This document shows positions 11,512 to 25,703 of a stretch of DNA of 64,000 nucleotides, one piece after another. The notes under the pieces were generated by a model, which saw only the letters and a program-made list of their open reading frames with translations, did not search any database and was not told the origin of the DNA. Numbering within the stretch: position 1 is the first letter of the stretch; each line of letters starts with the position of its first letter. The DNA is from Gloeopeniophorella convolvens (taxonomy: Eukaryota > Basidiomycota > Agaricomycetes > Russulales). The position numbers were made by a program, and so were the translations under genes. The stretch is from NCBI GenBank assembly GCA_022496205.1, contig WTXD01000007.1, positions 248,001 through 312,000 of the forward strand, in the 5' to 3' direction.

Positions 11512-11821
11512 ATAGAAATGAAGCCGTCTGAAGCAATCTATGCTTCTGCCGGTGCTTCAATATACGTGTGAGGCAGAAGCGCGAACTCGAAGGAGCGAGT
11601 AAATAAGCCGTAAAAGTACAGGCGGTCATATTTGTACAGATGCGATGCCAGTTTCCATGCAATTCTCTGTAACGACCGTACGAGGTGATCAACACGCGTG
11701 TCCGTTGCCGCAAGCGAAATGAGCGGGTGGTATGGAACGAGTATCAAGAGTCCCAAGATGCAAGTAATCAGTAAGAGGAGAAAGGGTAAAGAATGTCCAA
11801 CGCGGGTGCATCGTTTTCTAC
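11512..11821. other. Convergent 3' region
   Basis: 310 bp between the stops of the G-patch gene and the Ser/Pro-rich gene. No gene seen. Confidence 0.45.
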
Positions 11822-12650
11822 TTAGTCAGCGCTAGCGGTAACAGTTGCCATGAGCACTGGGAGCTCCGAGTCCCGAGTCGTGAAAGACTGTTCTGTTGGG
11901 GTTGTCGGAAAGGCAAATGATGAGAGGAGAGTGGGAAGAGCGGGGATGGCAACGGGAGCCATGGGCTCATCAAACGCCGAGCGAGGGAACGTCGCTGATG
12001 TAGGTGACATCTGTGGTGATTTTCGGCGCACGAATGTCGAGATGGGGGTGGTAGCCTGGAGGTCTGATCCATGGGACCACGCCTCGCTTCCTCGTCGTGA
12101 TGATCTCCCGCTTGGAGGAGATCGTGGAGACCGGTTGGTCCGGTAACACGGAGAGGGGAGTGGCGATGTAGAGAGCGCCTGCCAAGACGGTCAGTCAGCG
12201 TGATGGGTCGGGGATTGGTGAGAGACGCACCCTCTTCGGTCTGCCAGAGATGCCCGCCTCGAACAACGCGGGAAGGCTGCCTTTCCGCGGGACCTGCGCC
12301 AGCCAGCCAGTCTGAGTAAAAGTACCACCGAGTAGCGAGATCGAGGTACCCACCGAGGCGACGAGGTATGGGGAGTATCTGCCTTTGCCATGGCGAGACA
12401 CTCGCGGGATATCGACATCCGTGCAGCCGTCACGATCGCGCAGATCGTAGTCCACGGGGGCGAAGAGGTATGAGCCATCAAAGGCGCTCTGATGGCGCGG
12501 AGACTCTGCCTCATCGTCGGGATCGGACGAAGAGGAGGCGTTAGAGTGGGAGCGGGGGCGGAGAAAGGAAGGAGGGTTCTGCGAGACGGATGCCTCGTCT
12601 TCGAGCCCGAGAGAGGACATGAGCTCTACAAAGGATGGAAGAGAGGACAT
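11822..12650 (-). CDS. Ser/Pro-rich protein of unknown function
   Basis: Two exons on the minus strand, 12231-12650 and 11822-12178, joined by a 52-nt phase-0 intron, give 258 residues. I do not recognise the family. The first half starts MSSLPSFVELMSSLGLEDE, then has a serine-rich stretch (SHSNASSSSDPDDEAESPR) and SPYLVASVGTSISLLGG. The second half is rich in Ser, Pro and Arg with SPRSPPSGRSSRRGS and is probably disordered. No signal peptide, zinc site or catalytic motif is visible. A TATATA element lies about 76 nt before the start. The clean joining of two open frames and the promoter support a real gene. Regulatory or signalling proteins of basidiomycetes often look like this, but function is open. 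Confidence 0.65.
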
Positions 12651-13635
12651 CGTGTAGGGGCAGCGTTAAGCTGAGGATAGTCGCTACGGGGCAACCTGGA
12701 AGCACGATCGAGCCAGGATGGGGAGGTATATAACGCACGGGCAGTCCCTAGATACGGTTGGGCGGGAGCAGTGCCAGTTGTTAGGATACATGGGTAACAT
12801 AGCAGGTTGCCCAGATAGCTGAAGCGCCTCAGTTCGCAGCCAGTCAAGAAAGCTGTTATTCCTTGGCCATCAGTTCGTCATCCCGGTCGGCAAGGGGACT
12901 CTTGGGTCGTACCTGTGCACCATCTCCGGACTCACTTTTGTTTTCGGATTCATTAAGCACCCGTCCCTTGCGCCGTCGGCCCCCAACCTCCTGATCTTCA
13001 GCTTACACGTACAGCGAGTCCCACGCCCTTGTTTTGGCGGTCCCGTACACAAAACGACAGGGCGCCGTGTTGAAAAACGGTGGCCATCGTGACCGGTGTC
13101 ATTGTATTATTGACAACGCACCTGGGAGATGCAAAACAATTGGATGGATGCGCCCGGCGCTGACCGATACATTACATTGAAGGGTGCAACGCCGTCGTCT
13201 TCTGCTTCTCTCGGGTTACGATTCAGATGTGGGGCAAATGCAAGCGGGGGCGGTGCAGTGTTGATAGACGTTGGGAAGTGTTTCGCATTGACCGACGACG
13301 TAGCGGAGGCCACGATCATCCCTGGCATCTTCGACATGGTTCGCGGTCGGGATCGACAATGACATGAAAGTGACAGTGATGCAGTGGTCATCAGGGACGT
13401 CGAAACACGATGGACGCAAAAGGCTCGTCGCACGTCAAAGATGAATTAGATGCCCCCAGACGTTGCTCTCGAGCGCGGCGAGCAGCCGCCGGGTGTCGTT
13501 GCGAGGCTCGGACGATGTCGCGACGGACACGACCACCGACCGCGGTCCCACCTCACTCGACCCCGCGTTCCCGGCCGGCCCGTCACGACCGTGACACCCG
13601 CCGCCGCCGCGCGCTGTTTTCTTTCATCTCCATCC
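12651..13635. other. Divergent intergenic stretch
   Basis: 985 bp between the divergent Ser/Pro-rich gene and the RNA polymerase subunit gene. Apart from the TATA element near 12730 I see no gene or repeat that I can support. Confidence 0.45.
12727..12732 (-). promoter_or_regulatory. TATA element of the Ser/Pro-rich gene
   Basis: TATATA, read on the minus strand as GTTATATACC, sits about 76-82 nt before the start codon at 12650. Confidence 0.5.
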
Positions 13636-13948
13636 ATGAATCAGCAACCTGGACAGACTGGTCCTCCCGGTGGCGGCAGTTTCCTGCCCCCTCCAAGGCA
13701 GGAGATGGAGTATCTCTGCGCTGGTGGGTTACTTCCATTGCCCCTCAACCTTACGACGAAATCCATGTTTTGCAGACTGCGGCGCGAAAAACGACATCAA
13801 ACCGCGAGAGCCTATTCGGTGCAGGGAGTGCGGCCACCGCATCATGTATAAGAAAAGGACAAAGCGAAGTGCGTCCAATAGTCAGCTAATCGGTGTATTT
13901 GCCATGTCCTGACTGCTGCGCAAAGTGGTGCAATTCGAGGCGCGGTAG
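13636..13948 (+). CDS. RPC10: RNA polymerase subunit ABC10-alpha (shared by Pol I, II and III)
   Basis: Three exons, 13636-13723, 13776-13868 and 13926-13948, give 67 residues, matching this very small subunit. The zinc-ribbon cysteines appear as YLCADCGAKN and [17 protein letters not shown], that is CxxC plus CxxC. The tail MVQFEAR matches the family end (V-FDAR in animals). The subunit sits at the Rpb3-Rpb10-Rpb11 side of all three polymerases and helps assembly. The introns are 52 and 57 nt with clean GT-AG ends. The short N-terminal extension, [14 protein letters not shown], is Gly/Pro-rich. The product is essential in yeast and no defect is seen here. Confidence 0.95.
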
Positions 13949-14432
13949 TTGGCTGCGGTTTGAGACGTAGCTCGGGCAATTGGGCCGTCGTCCCAATTTT
14001 CCCATGCCATCTCCGCCCTTGGCGCCCAGCGAACAGTCGGCAACGCGTCTGCGACGGTGGACGAGCATCTCGGCGCATTGATGAGAAGCCGGGCAGGTGG
14101 TGCCGGGTGATGGGGCTTTTGAGGGGGCGACATCCTGTGTCCAGTGCTACGAGTGTGTCGATACGAGGGCAATAGAACGAGAGTGCTGAGAGAGTGCGAA
14201 CTGAGCGGCGGACAGCGCGGCCAGCGTGCAGGGACCGTCCGCGGGACGAGGGAGCGAGAGCGGGAGGGGCTTGCGCGTCGGCTCGGGCCGCGGGTGCCGA
14301 GCTGATGCCGAGGGTCAGCGTGTCGGAGGGCGACGGACCCCGGCGTTGGCGACGAAGTCAACGCTCAAGACCCCGTCACCGTCCATCTCCTCGTCCTCCA
14401 GCGTCTGCATCGCCCCCCGCACCCTACAGTCA
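13949..14432. promoter_or_regulatory. Leader and promoter region of the bZIP gene
   Basis: 484 bp between two plus-strand genes. An open frame runs from 14226 in frame into the bZIP start at 14433, so a longer N-terminus of about 69 residues cannot be ruled out. Its composition (Gly/Arg/Ser) looks like leader sequence rather than protein. Confidence 0.4.
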
Positions 14433-16299
14433 ATGACAGACTCGAATCGCAACGTCAGGGAGCGCAGCGTCTCCGGCGACTTTGATGTATGCGCCCTCTC
14501 CCTTTGTTCCCGCCCCGCGCCTCCCTCTCACGCCCTTCTTCCACAGTCCGACCTCGAGTCCCCTAGGGATCTTGACCATCCAGACGATGCTCCTGCTGGG
14601 AAACCTGGAAGGAAGAAAAACCCCAAGTACATTTTCATGCTCTATCAATGTGCTTACGTGCATCGTCTGACGCCCCACAGTTCGCAGGCCGCACGTCGTG
14701 ACCAGAACAGAATCGCGCAACGTGAGTTCCGTCTGCGCAAACAGCAACGTGTAAGGCCCCTTTCCGGATCAGCCCCCGTAAGACTCATAACGAATGACAT
14801 GGGCCGTCCCTCAGATTCGCGATCTCGAGGCAAGAGTCGAAATACTCTCTGGTGGCAAGGATGAGGCCCTCAGTGAGATGAGAAATATACTCAAGGGTAC
14901 GTCACTGGCCTCTGCGGGTGTCGCTCTGCACTAACCTGCAGCCTTGTCAAGACCTAATGGCCGAAAATCAGGTTCTCAGAGGCTTTTTGCGAAACCTAAG
15001 CGATTTTATCGGTGATGGCGCAGGAGGCTTGCTCTCAAAGCTTGGATGGTCTATGCAAGACTTCGACAAGTTCGTCAGCAGATCTGAGACTGATACCGCA
15101 TATGAGAGTTACCAGCGTCGAAAGCGAGACAGCACCGCGTCCAGCGGTCCCTCGGGGTTGAACTCACAGACAGCTCCCCGGAAACGTGCATCTGAGGATG
15201 ACGCCCCTAATAACGCTAAAAGAGCTCGCGGCCCTGGTGAGCGGGATGAAGCCGACCGTAGCAACGATGCGTTCCCCGTCTTGATGCCTATGAATTCGGT
15301 CGCGTCTGGTAGCAACTTGTACACCGGTAGATCTCCCCAGGAGGCAAGCCTGTTCTCTGATCTTATGCGCGGCCCCAATGGTTCTCCCATGCTCATGCCC
15401 GGTCCCTCGTCCCCCTCTTCCTACGCTACACCCTCATCCCAAGTTGCTCCTCCCAACGGCGGCTACCAGAACTCGTATCTCAACTCCATGAGCATGGGTG
15501 TGGACAACTCGATGAACTCGATGTCTTTCGTCAACAGTGCATCTACGCCGACCATCCCGCAGCAGCCCCGGGGAAGTGTAAGCTCCCTCGAGGAGCTAGA
15601 CCCTATAGATCCGAAGAATGTCGAAGCGCAGAAATTAATCTCGTTAGTAGCAACACAGCTTCATCAGGCAGATCACTCACTTCTGAGTTCAAGGTACCAT
15701 CTGGATAATTACAAGAGGAACAGCGCGTATTGCCTCCCGGCTTCTCTCCGCCCTACCCTTGTCCAAAGGTCAGTCGGCTCCTATCTGTCATGTTTGTGGC
15801 ACGTCTAACGTCTTTACAGGACTGTTCCTCATGGTATATGCACCTTTTCAGGCAGGTAGTTTCGTAACGCCTAACGAGTTTTTCAGAGAGTGTGATTGAC
15901 CGTATCCCCCATCCGGACCTCCGCGACCGCCTTATATTACTCAGAGGTGAGACTTTAATTGCCTCATCACTTACCCTGATCCCCTCTAACGATTATTTGC
16001 AGGGCGCTTCAACCTGGTTGACTGCTTACACGATCTTGGTCTTGCCGTCACAATACACGGAGACGATGTTCTGGCGCATGCAAACTGGGAAATTGGCGAG
16101 ACATGGCTCCGGCGCTACGGGTTCGTTGACCGATCACCAGTGGTGTTCATTGGCTCGTGAATCGCTCATTGCCCCTTCGTTGGACAGGTTCCTCGTTGAC
16201 CCGAACACGCTCGGCATCGCCAACAAATGGAGACGAGAACGCGGCCTTCCTGAACTGCGCATGGTCGACATTGCTCCCGAGCAGCAGTCGGCGGCCTAA
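14433..16299 (+). CDS. bZIP transcription factor, Yap/Pap1-like basic region with DUF3425-like C-terminus
   Basis: Nine exons give 468 residues: 14433-14486, 14547-14626, 14681-14750, 14815-14896, 14952-15768, 15820-15833, 15887-15946, 16003-16120 and 16188-16299. The basic region reads QNRIAQREFRLRKQQR, the NxxAQxxFR signature of Yap/AP-1-like fungal factors, after GRKKN. A short heptad-leucine helix follows (IRDLEARVEILSGGKDEAL, then the next exon). The large central exon is Ser/Pro/Asn-rich and disordered, with a likely nuclear signal at PRKRASEDD and AKRARGP. The C-terminal part (DRIPHPDLRDRLILLRG, then LGLAVTIHGDDVL) resembles the DUF3425 tail of fungal bZIP proteins. Exon 6 is only 14 nt. 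Yap-type factors often control stress genes; the target set is unknown. Confidence 0.85.
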
Positions 16300-17070
16300 A
16301 CAGATAGTTGACCTTTGTCAGATCGGCGTTGGTTTTCCTGCATCCTAGTGCATGGACATTGTAACTTCTCGAGTCCTAATTTCTTTAGGCTCCTTCTCGG
16401 CGTGTCGTTGGTTAGGTATCATTGGTCCTGTTAGGCTGTCGTGCTGTCCCTAATGTACATATATACTTGTCCCAAACTAACTCTGAGGCAGAAGGTTAAT
16501 TTCCCCCTACCCTAAAGGGGTGCTCGTCGCAGGCGACTATTACACGACGGAATGCAACTACTCATGAATTTAGTGGTGGACACACGGAGTCGCCGAGCTG
16601 TCAGCATCGCAAAAGGTTTTGGAACATTTTGAACCCTCACCCCTGTTCTGGCGAACGGCGTCGTCCCTATCTACATGAACTTTAAAGACACGCTGCGTGA
16701 CTCGAACCAACGTTTCGGAGTACCACAGTACAAGGCCGCGATTGAAAGCACTCCGCCAGGATCCACCGCAAGGCGCGACCGACGACCACGGGGCGCTCCC
16801 TTAGACAACGCGGGTGGTGCCTTGGCCGTTTATCTCCTTGTGTCTTCATGTCGACCGGTTAGCCAGGAGCTGAGCTTAGCAGTCTTGCGCGCTGGTCCCA
16901 CGCAGCGGTGCAGTGGGGCAGCGAAACGAAAGCAAAAAGATAATGCCGGAGTGGGGTGGGGTATACAGTCTATTCAATTGCGTCCTCTTCCGGCGAGTGC
17001 ACACGAAGCACCTCGCCCGGAATAAGATCCTGGGCTTCTATGCCAGATGTCTGGGGGTGCCGACGATATT
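16300..17070. other. Convergent 3' region
   Basis: 771 bp between the stops of the bZIP gene and the MFS gene. It is long for a tail-to-tail gap, but I see no further gene, repeat or RNA in it. Confidence 0.45.
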
Positions 17071-19809
17071 TTAGGCATCGGATGTCCGCCGCTGCTCGGC
17101 GAGGTTCCTCCTATATTGTGATTCTTGCTCTTCGAGCGTTCCACTGGCAGAGAATAAGCAACTTCGCAGCGTTCGCACCACAATTACTCACGGTAACGGA
17201 TTCTCCTGGATGGCCATGCAGGAAAGGAAGGCGAGGAAGTTCAACGCAGCCTGGCAAATGAACACCACGCGGAGGGCATCTGCATATGAATCTGTGGCTG
17301 ATCTTCTGAGTCCTGGTTCTAACTCATGGATCACGTCGGTGGAGTGCCTTCAATGAAAGTGAGACCGAGCTCAATAGTTCAGGGTACTGCCCGTTACCTT
17401 ATACGCGAGATGATCTATTGTTAACCTGAAGGTGAGTCTTCTGTGATTCAGAAGTGTGAACGCTGAAACGTACCTCCGCCGCATTAGGCCCGTGGATGCG
17501 CTGCTGCAGTTTGGATAGAAGGACGGCTTGCAGTAAAGTGCCGCTTAGACTGACACCGAGCACCTGTCCAGTCGTGCGGAACAGGTATGTGACTGGAAGA
17601 AGGGTCAGCTCGGGAGATTATTCATGCGCTGTACTTACTGCCAGTGGCAACTGCTACGTCCGCCTTAGACACGCACGCAATAACAGCCTACGGTCAGGTA
17701 AGCCTGGAAGCAGAGAGAGGGGGAGGGAGATCGAGAGTCTTACAATGAGGGTTGTCGTGATCAAGCTTGCCATCCCGAATCCTTGAGGAACAACATCGAG
17801 CCAGAGATGCCATTGCGGCGAATGTTCGTTCCACATCGCGACCATGACAGTGGCGCACACGGCACACAGCGCGGAAAGCAGCGTAAGGCTGTAGAGCTTT
17901 CCCGTCCTCCGCATGATCCTGGAGAAGTCACTTCATTAGGTGGTTCCATTCATATACCATGCAGAGGGTTTACTGACCAGCCAGCGAACACACTTCCTGT
18001 AGAAATGGCGACCTTGAATTCCTAAGATCAGTGCATGTTTCAGCCGGATGGGGGAAGCCGCTGACCGAGTGCGGCAGGAGGTGAAGACCTTGATAATATG
18101 TTAATGAGCCCATTCGTGGCCGTTACCATTCGTACTTGACTGACCTGCATCCGTTGACGAGCTCATACGAACGGCGGAAAAGTACTGAATGGTCCGAATC
18201 AAAACGCTGCCTCTTCACAGCGGAGCCAAACGTACCAAGGGCACATTATAAATCTTATGTGAAACATTTAGCCGCGAGAAGACAGGTGAAGGCTAGAGCG
18301 CACCATCGAGAACGCGGCCATACTACCAAAGAGGTTGGACAACGATACGGCGAGCGTGGTTCGCTGGGCGATTAAATGCAACGGAAGCACAGGATACGGC
18401 GCCCAGCATGCTTCCACGAGGACAAACAACACGCATAGAACCGCACTGGCGATAAATAGGCCATAGATTAAGGGGTCTGACCATGGAAGAGACTCCGTAG
18501 ATTTCAAACTGAATCCCAGCAGAAGGCAGCCAACAGTGCCTGCAAGCGTCGCAGACCCAGCGAAGTCCATACGACGCATTTTGTTGTATAAAGATTGGTT
18601 CCGCACTTCCTCTGACAGAGGGATAGAAACCTTCAACATAACCAGGGTGAATGAGAACAGCAAAACAGGTATCTGGGGGCCAAGTGCATTATTACGGCAG
18701 CCTCTAGAGATGAATGGCCGAACGAGTAGCGACCCACCTGGAAGAGAAAAGCAGAACGCCTGTGACAAAGGGTCACTAAATCAAGTCGAAGTCATCCGTT
18801 GCCCTGGCGTACCATCCGAAAGTATCATTCATCCATCCGCCAAGAGGACCACCGATGCCTGCTCCTAAGCCGAAAAGACTGCACACATTAATCGGAGACG
18901 TTAGCGCTAGAACTACAGGCACCGTACTCACATGTTCGCCATGCCTTGGTATAGACCCCGTTGCTTTCTGTACCTGAATTAGCTCGAGACGGCGTTGCCA
19001 GATAGTTCGGACGCACAGTGGTATCAAATCCGTGACTGCGACGCTGGATACTGCGTAAATCAGGTCGATCAGTGAACTGTATCTCCAAAGCCATGAGCAA
19101 CTCAATTACCCGTCATGACCCTGAAAGCCAAAGGCAACATTAGCGCTTCAGTAGAGGTTCCTCGACAGACAACACAAACCCTCCACCACCCATGCCGGCC
19201 ACCGCTCTGGCAATGATCAACGCCTCCATTGACGGGGCAACCCCACAACCTATTGTGCCGGTCCCTGTTGACCCAAATGGTCAACGCCGCTTTATGAGCA
19301 CACACGCCTGTGTGACTAACCGAACAGTGTCAAACCCAGCAGCATTGCCCCTCGCCGGCCAAGGATATCCGATAATCGGCCTGCGCAAGACGAATACCGT
19401 TATGGTGCTGGGAGATATAGTTCGATAACAGGATCGCTCACCATACAGAGGCGTAAAGCAACACACAGAAAGAAGATAGGACGTTCCAATGTAAGAAGCT
19501 TGGTTAGATTTATTAAAATAATTGCCAATAGGCGTCATTAAAGTGGCAACGATGGTGCCTGCGGATTGCTCGTCGATAAGTGTGAGGAACGGTGACAATG
19601 CGCTTACCATCGAGAGCACCCAAGAACACAGCGCTCCACAGCCCGGCTAGCACCCAAATGAGATCTGTCCGTGATAGGCGAGAGGCTAGAGTGTCTGCTG
19701 AGGTGGGTGAAGGAGGACACGACTCCTCCAAGTCATCGTTGGGGCGGTGATTGCGGGGAGATGAGAGCAACGGGCTGGTTTCTGAAGGAGACGGGTCGCG
19801 AGAGGGCAT
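17071..19809 (-). CDS. MFS transporter, DHA2/vacuolar Vba-Fnx1-like
   Basis: Twenty exons on the minus strand give 573 residues. The larger exons are 19608-19809, 19442-19558, 18304-18672, 17744-17918, 17474-17592 and 17192-17347. Tiny ones include 19110-19120 (11 nt), 18236-18253 (18 nt) and 17398-17414 (17 nt). The N-terminal tail has ETSPLL, an acidic dileucine motif used for vacuole sorting. Then come transmembrane helices with GRLSDILGRRGAML (MFS loop 2-3 motif), AVAGMGGGGVMT, LYQGMANILFGLGAGIGGPL (antiporter-type motif C) and FNTE-free later helices. The C-terminal part has YLFRTTGQVLGVSLSG and ends in a charged tail. About 14 helices are expected. Relatives carry basic amino acids into the vacuole or export drugs; the substrate is inferred. 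Every splice junction keeps frame. Confidence 0.9.
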
Positions 19810-21613
19810 CGCTGGAGGTTGCTGTAGTTTGGGAGGAGGGTCGGGGAGGTTTATCGCATGGATGAGGGGAGTATTAGTACAAGCAAGAGACGCTCACTGG
19901 GAGTGTGTCCTGAATCTCGACAGGTCAAGTCCGGAGGGAAAGATACATCCGTAAGCTCTATCTTTCACTGGAACGTAGCTCCGACGTTCGCGTCACCGAA
20001 GGGAGCTGACCTGACTCGAGCGGCAGGCCGATGGTACACTTCCCTTGGAAAGTGGGTACATCGCCTGACGCCTCGCGCCCCCGGAAGGTTCGCCCTTCTC
20101 AACGTCATGGTCCGTAGACCTCGGGGTCTGCACCCTTCAATTCCCTCGCGCCTCCATTCACTCGATACTCTCTTTGCATCTCGCACCTCCTTTACCCGTC
20201 CTCAACTTACGCGCCCAGTGGCGCGTCCACTCCAATTCACGAAACACAAAGTTGCCAACCCGGCCCAGCACCAACATTACGATGATTTGTTGGTGCCTTT
20301 CCGCAAAGGCCGGAGTGGTGACGCCCGCGAGAAACCGGGTGTTCGAAATGTACATATGCGAAAGTCTCTTCTCCTTTCAGCAAGGTCTTCTGACTTCTTC
20401 CGGCCGCCCCTCGAGGACTTGTCGCTCGCCCCAAGCTGGAGATTAAGCACCCTGTTGTTTACGCTCGAGCTTGATATCATCGCGATCTGAGAAATCGATC
20501 AGCCATATTTCGAGTTACACAGTCGGTCGGTCTCTCTGGCGGAATCTTGGCTGCATTCCGGGATACGAGAAGGTAACCGCGGAACGCATACCCAGTACAC
20601 GCGTCGCAAACTCCGAAACGCGTGGTCCTGGTTGCACGCGACTGTGCCTGGCTTTTAGGCTCACGGGATCTTATAAGGGTAACACTCGTCGGATTGTGGG
20701 TCCTTCGACTTCTCGGATGATACGACGGCCACCGATACATGTCTTCTCCCGCGAAGCTCGCTCGCGCATACACGATTCGTCGAGGCGAGAGCTCACTAAA
20801 AGGGTGATCGCAAGGCGATTGAACGTCTGGTGCTCATCATGTCAATTGCATAACGTGACTTCCTCGGCCAGCGCCCACCAATCAGAGTATATTCAAATGG
20901 CCTTTCCATGACATATCACTCAGACTACCAGAATTTTTCACGCTTCGCAGTGAGGACACGGCCACCGCGTGGGGAACCTTATGTCCGCATCGCAGAGGGT
21001 GCGGACGTCACGGAAGGCTCCGCCTAACGCCAATCATTCTCACGGATGCTCTGCATTCCCTGTGCAAGATCAACGTGCGGAACACATCTTCTCTAACGAT
21101 GCAGATGGAGACTGTGACATCCAGTCGTCGGTGCTTTATTTGCGTTGTCTCAAAGGCTGGATCAGGGTCCCGCGGTTAGATGGCCCGTCTGAATGTAACC
21201 CATGCGAGGAGCGATTGAGAATCGGGGAGAAACGCATGCCGTGGTCTCGAACGGTGTTGGTGGTGCTGGGTGCATATACAGTATCCGGACTGTCCGCAGA
21301 CGGAGCCGCGGAGCGCAAAGCCATTGTTTTGTTGTGGAGGGCGCCCAGCCGGAGAGTGGCCGAGGCCGGGCGGTGTGAATCAGTGATTACGTATGAGGCC
21401 GTTTAGCGCACATTGATGAGTGCTGACTAATGACCCTGAACTTTCCATTCCTGGTATGAGAAACTCTGCGAAGAGGCCGCTGCTTCCTGCTCTCCCGCTC
21501 GCTTCAAGCCACGACGCCCAGTCCTCCCTGTTCCTGCTCTTGCTCTTCACCAATTCCTGCCTTCCCGGTCTCCTAGTTTTTCTCATCTTCTCTTTTCTCT
21601 TTCCCTGCTCACC
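19810..21613. other. Divergent intergenic stretch
   Basis: 1.8 kb between the divergent MFS and kinase genes. One open frame of 210 codons on the plus strand (19858-20490) has no motif, and its start lies in what should be the MFS promoter. The right end is a long pyrimidine-rich leader just before the kinase start. Confidence 0.45.
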
Positions 21614-24233
<2,620 letters not shown>

Positions 24234-24485
24234 ACTGGCAGGAGGCGTGCTCACCCGCCTGGAGGATCGCTGGTATTGATTCACTCTCGGTGTCCTGGGC
24301 ATGTCGTTGGGATCGGAGTTGCCTACGCTTTCTGTGTTCATGATCGTTGTCTCGCTGATGCCATCTCTGACCATTCTGGCGTATTGACGTGCGCCGTTGC
24401 TCGCTCTCTGAAAATGCTCATATTACCCCCCTCACATCACACATCCCCCACACTCATTATTGCTGCTTTCACTTGTACCATCGAT

Positions 24486-24500
24486 TCCCCCCCCCCCCCC
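24486..24500. repeat. Homopolymer run of 15 C
   Basis: An uninterrupted run of 15 C on the plus strand. Runs like this are prone to length errors in sequencing. Confidence 0.9.
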
Positions 24501-25112
24501 ATATCCTGCCCATTGCATTCATCTTATGATTTGTTCCGTGCGCATTTACCACCTTCTCACACCACATTGCATGCCCTGCGGGCGATACGACTAATTAGAG
24601 TCTCTGGATTAAGACATTGGCAATTTACACTACTGCATGAAATGGAGCCAGGGCTAGCTTATTTCGGAATGTATACTGAAATTGGAACGACATATTTGAA
24701 CGTACTTATTGTGGATGAAATTGTGCCAGATCAGACAAAATATGTAGCTCGCGTCGATCTCTCATGCTGGCTCGGGCAGGATCAGGATGTTTGGTTGACG
24801 GCAGGCAAAGCAAGAAGCGCCAAGGCGATGGTGATCGGGGGGTGTTGCCATTGGACGGAAGCAAGATGAGGAGAGAGGGTGGCGGGGAGGAGGAGGGGAA
24901 GCAGGATTTGACAGTGGCCGATTTGCAGGAGGGCAAAGATCGTCGAGGGAGGGGGAGGGAGAAGGCGACGGCGGACAAAGCAAAAGAGAAGCGTGATCGG
25001 AATCTGGATGGGAAGGATTGCGTCACCTGGGAGGGGGCGCGCTGAGTCAGTAGGGTTTAAGCGGGCGGGGCGCGACGCGTGTGGGTGTCTCAGGGAGTGA
25101 TGAACCGTGTCG

Positions 25113-25270
25113 CGGGGGGCGTGGGAGGGCGTCAGGGCTGGGGTGCGCTGGCGGGGGGGAAGGGGGGCTCAGCGGTGGGGGATGGCGGGGGCGGTGGGTG
25201 ATGGGGGACCGGGGACGGCTGATGAGGGGGAGGTGGTGAGGGTGGCAGGAGGGGAGGGCCGGAGAGGAGG
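25113..25270 (+). other. G-run cluster, possible G-quadruplex former
   Basis: This stretch has more than ten runs of three or more G separated by short loops, for example GCGGGGGGGAAGGGGGG and GGCGGGGGCGGTGGG. Such spacing can form G-quadruplexes in single-stranded DNA or RNA. It sits 430-590 nt upstream of the HSF start codon. Function is inference. Confidence 0.5.
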
Positions 25271-25703
25271 GTGGGAAAGGAAAGGCAGATAACGGGGGAA
25301 GAGGGATCTGGGATCTGGGATCTATAGATCTGGACATGGATTTGGGGGAGAAGTTTGAGCGGGTTTCGATCAGTCGTTTCTGGGGGGGATGGCCGGGCCG
25401 GGGAGAGGAATGGTGTGCGTGGCGAGGGACTGACGGACGAGCTGGTCGAGAGTTACCGAAACGGCTCAGACCTCGGCGCCGAGGTCACGATCACGGGGGA
25501 GCGCGAAGGGGACCGTTTACGTGGGCCCGGCACTCTCACCCTTCTCCACCGTCGGGATCATGCTGCCCATCCTTTCACATTATATTTAGTCTCCGCGTCC
25601 CCCGCCTCGACTCGATCCTCTCCCGGTATAACATTCTCCTCTCCCCGCCACTCCCGTATTTGCAACCATTCCGTCCCTACGCCCCGCCCAGTTCGACCAG
25701 CCC

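Larger units (their letters stand above)
24234..25703. other. Intergenic stretch with poly-C and G-rich tracts
   Basis: 1.47 kb between two plus-strand genes. It holds the kinase 3' UTR, a 15-nt C run, a strongly G-rich plus strand from about 24860 to 25300, and the HSF promoter with a TATATTTA element at 25581-25588. No gene is supported. Confidence 0.5.

Noticed and set aside
13882..14361. Minus-strand open frame of 159 codons
   Set aside because: Overlaps the end of the ABC10-alpha gene and has Ser/Arg/Pro composition typical of a shadow frame in GC-rich DNA.
19858..20490. Plus-strand open frame of 210 codons
   Set aside because: No domain or motif, begins in the MFS promoter region, and composition looks like out-of-frame sequence.
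24276..24869. Plus-strand open frame of 197 codons after the kinase
   Set aside because: Runs through the poly-C tract and 3' UTR; no motif.
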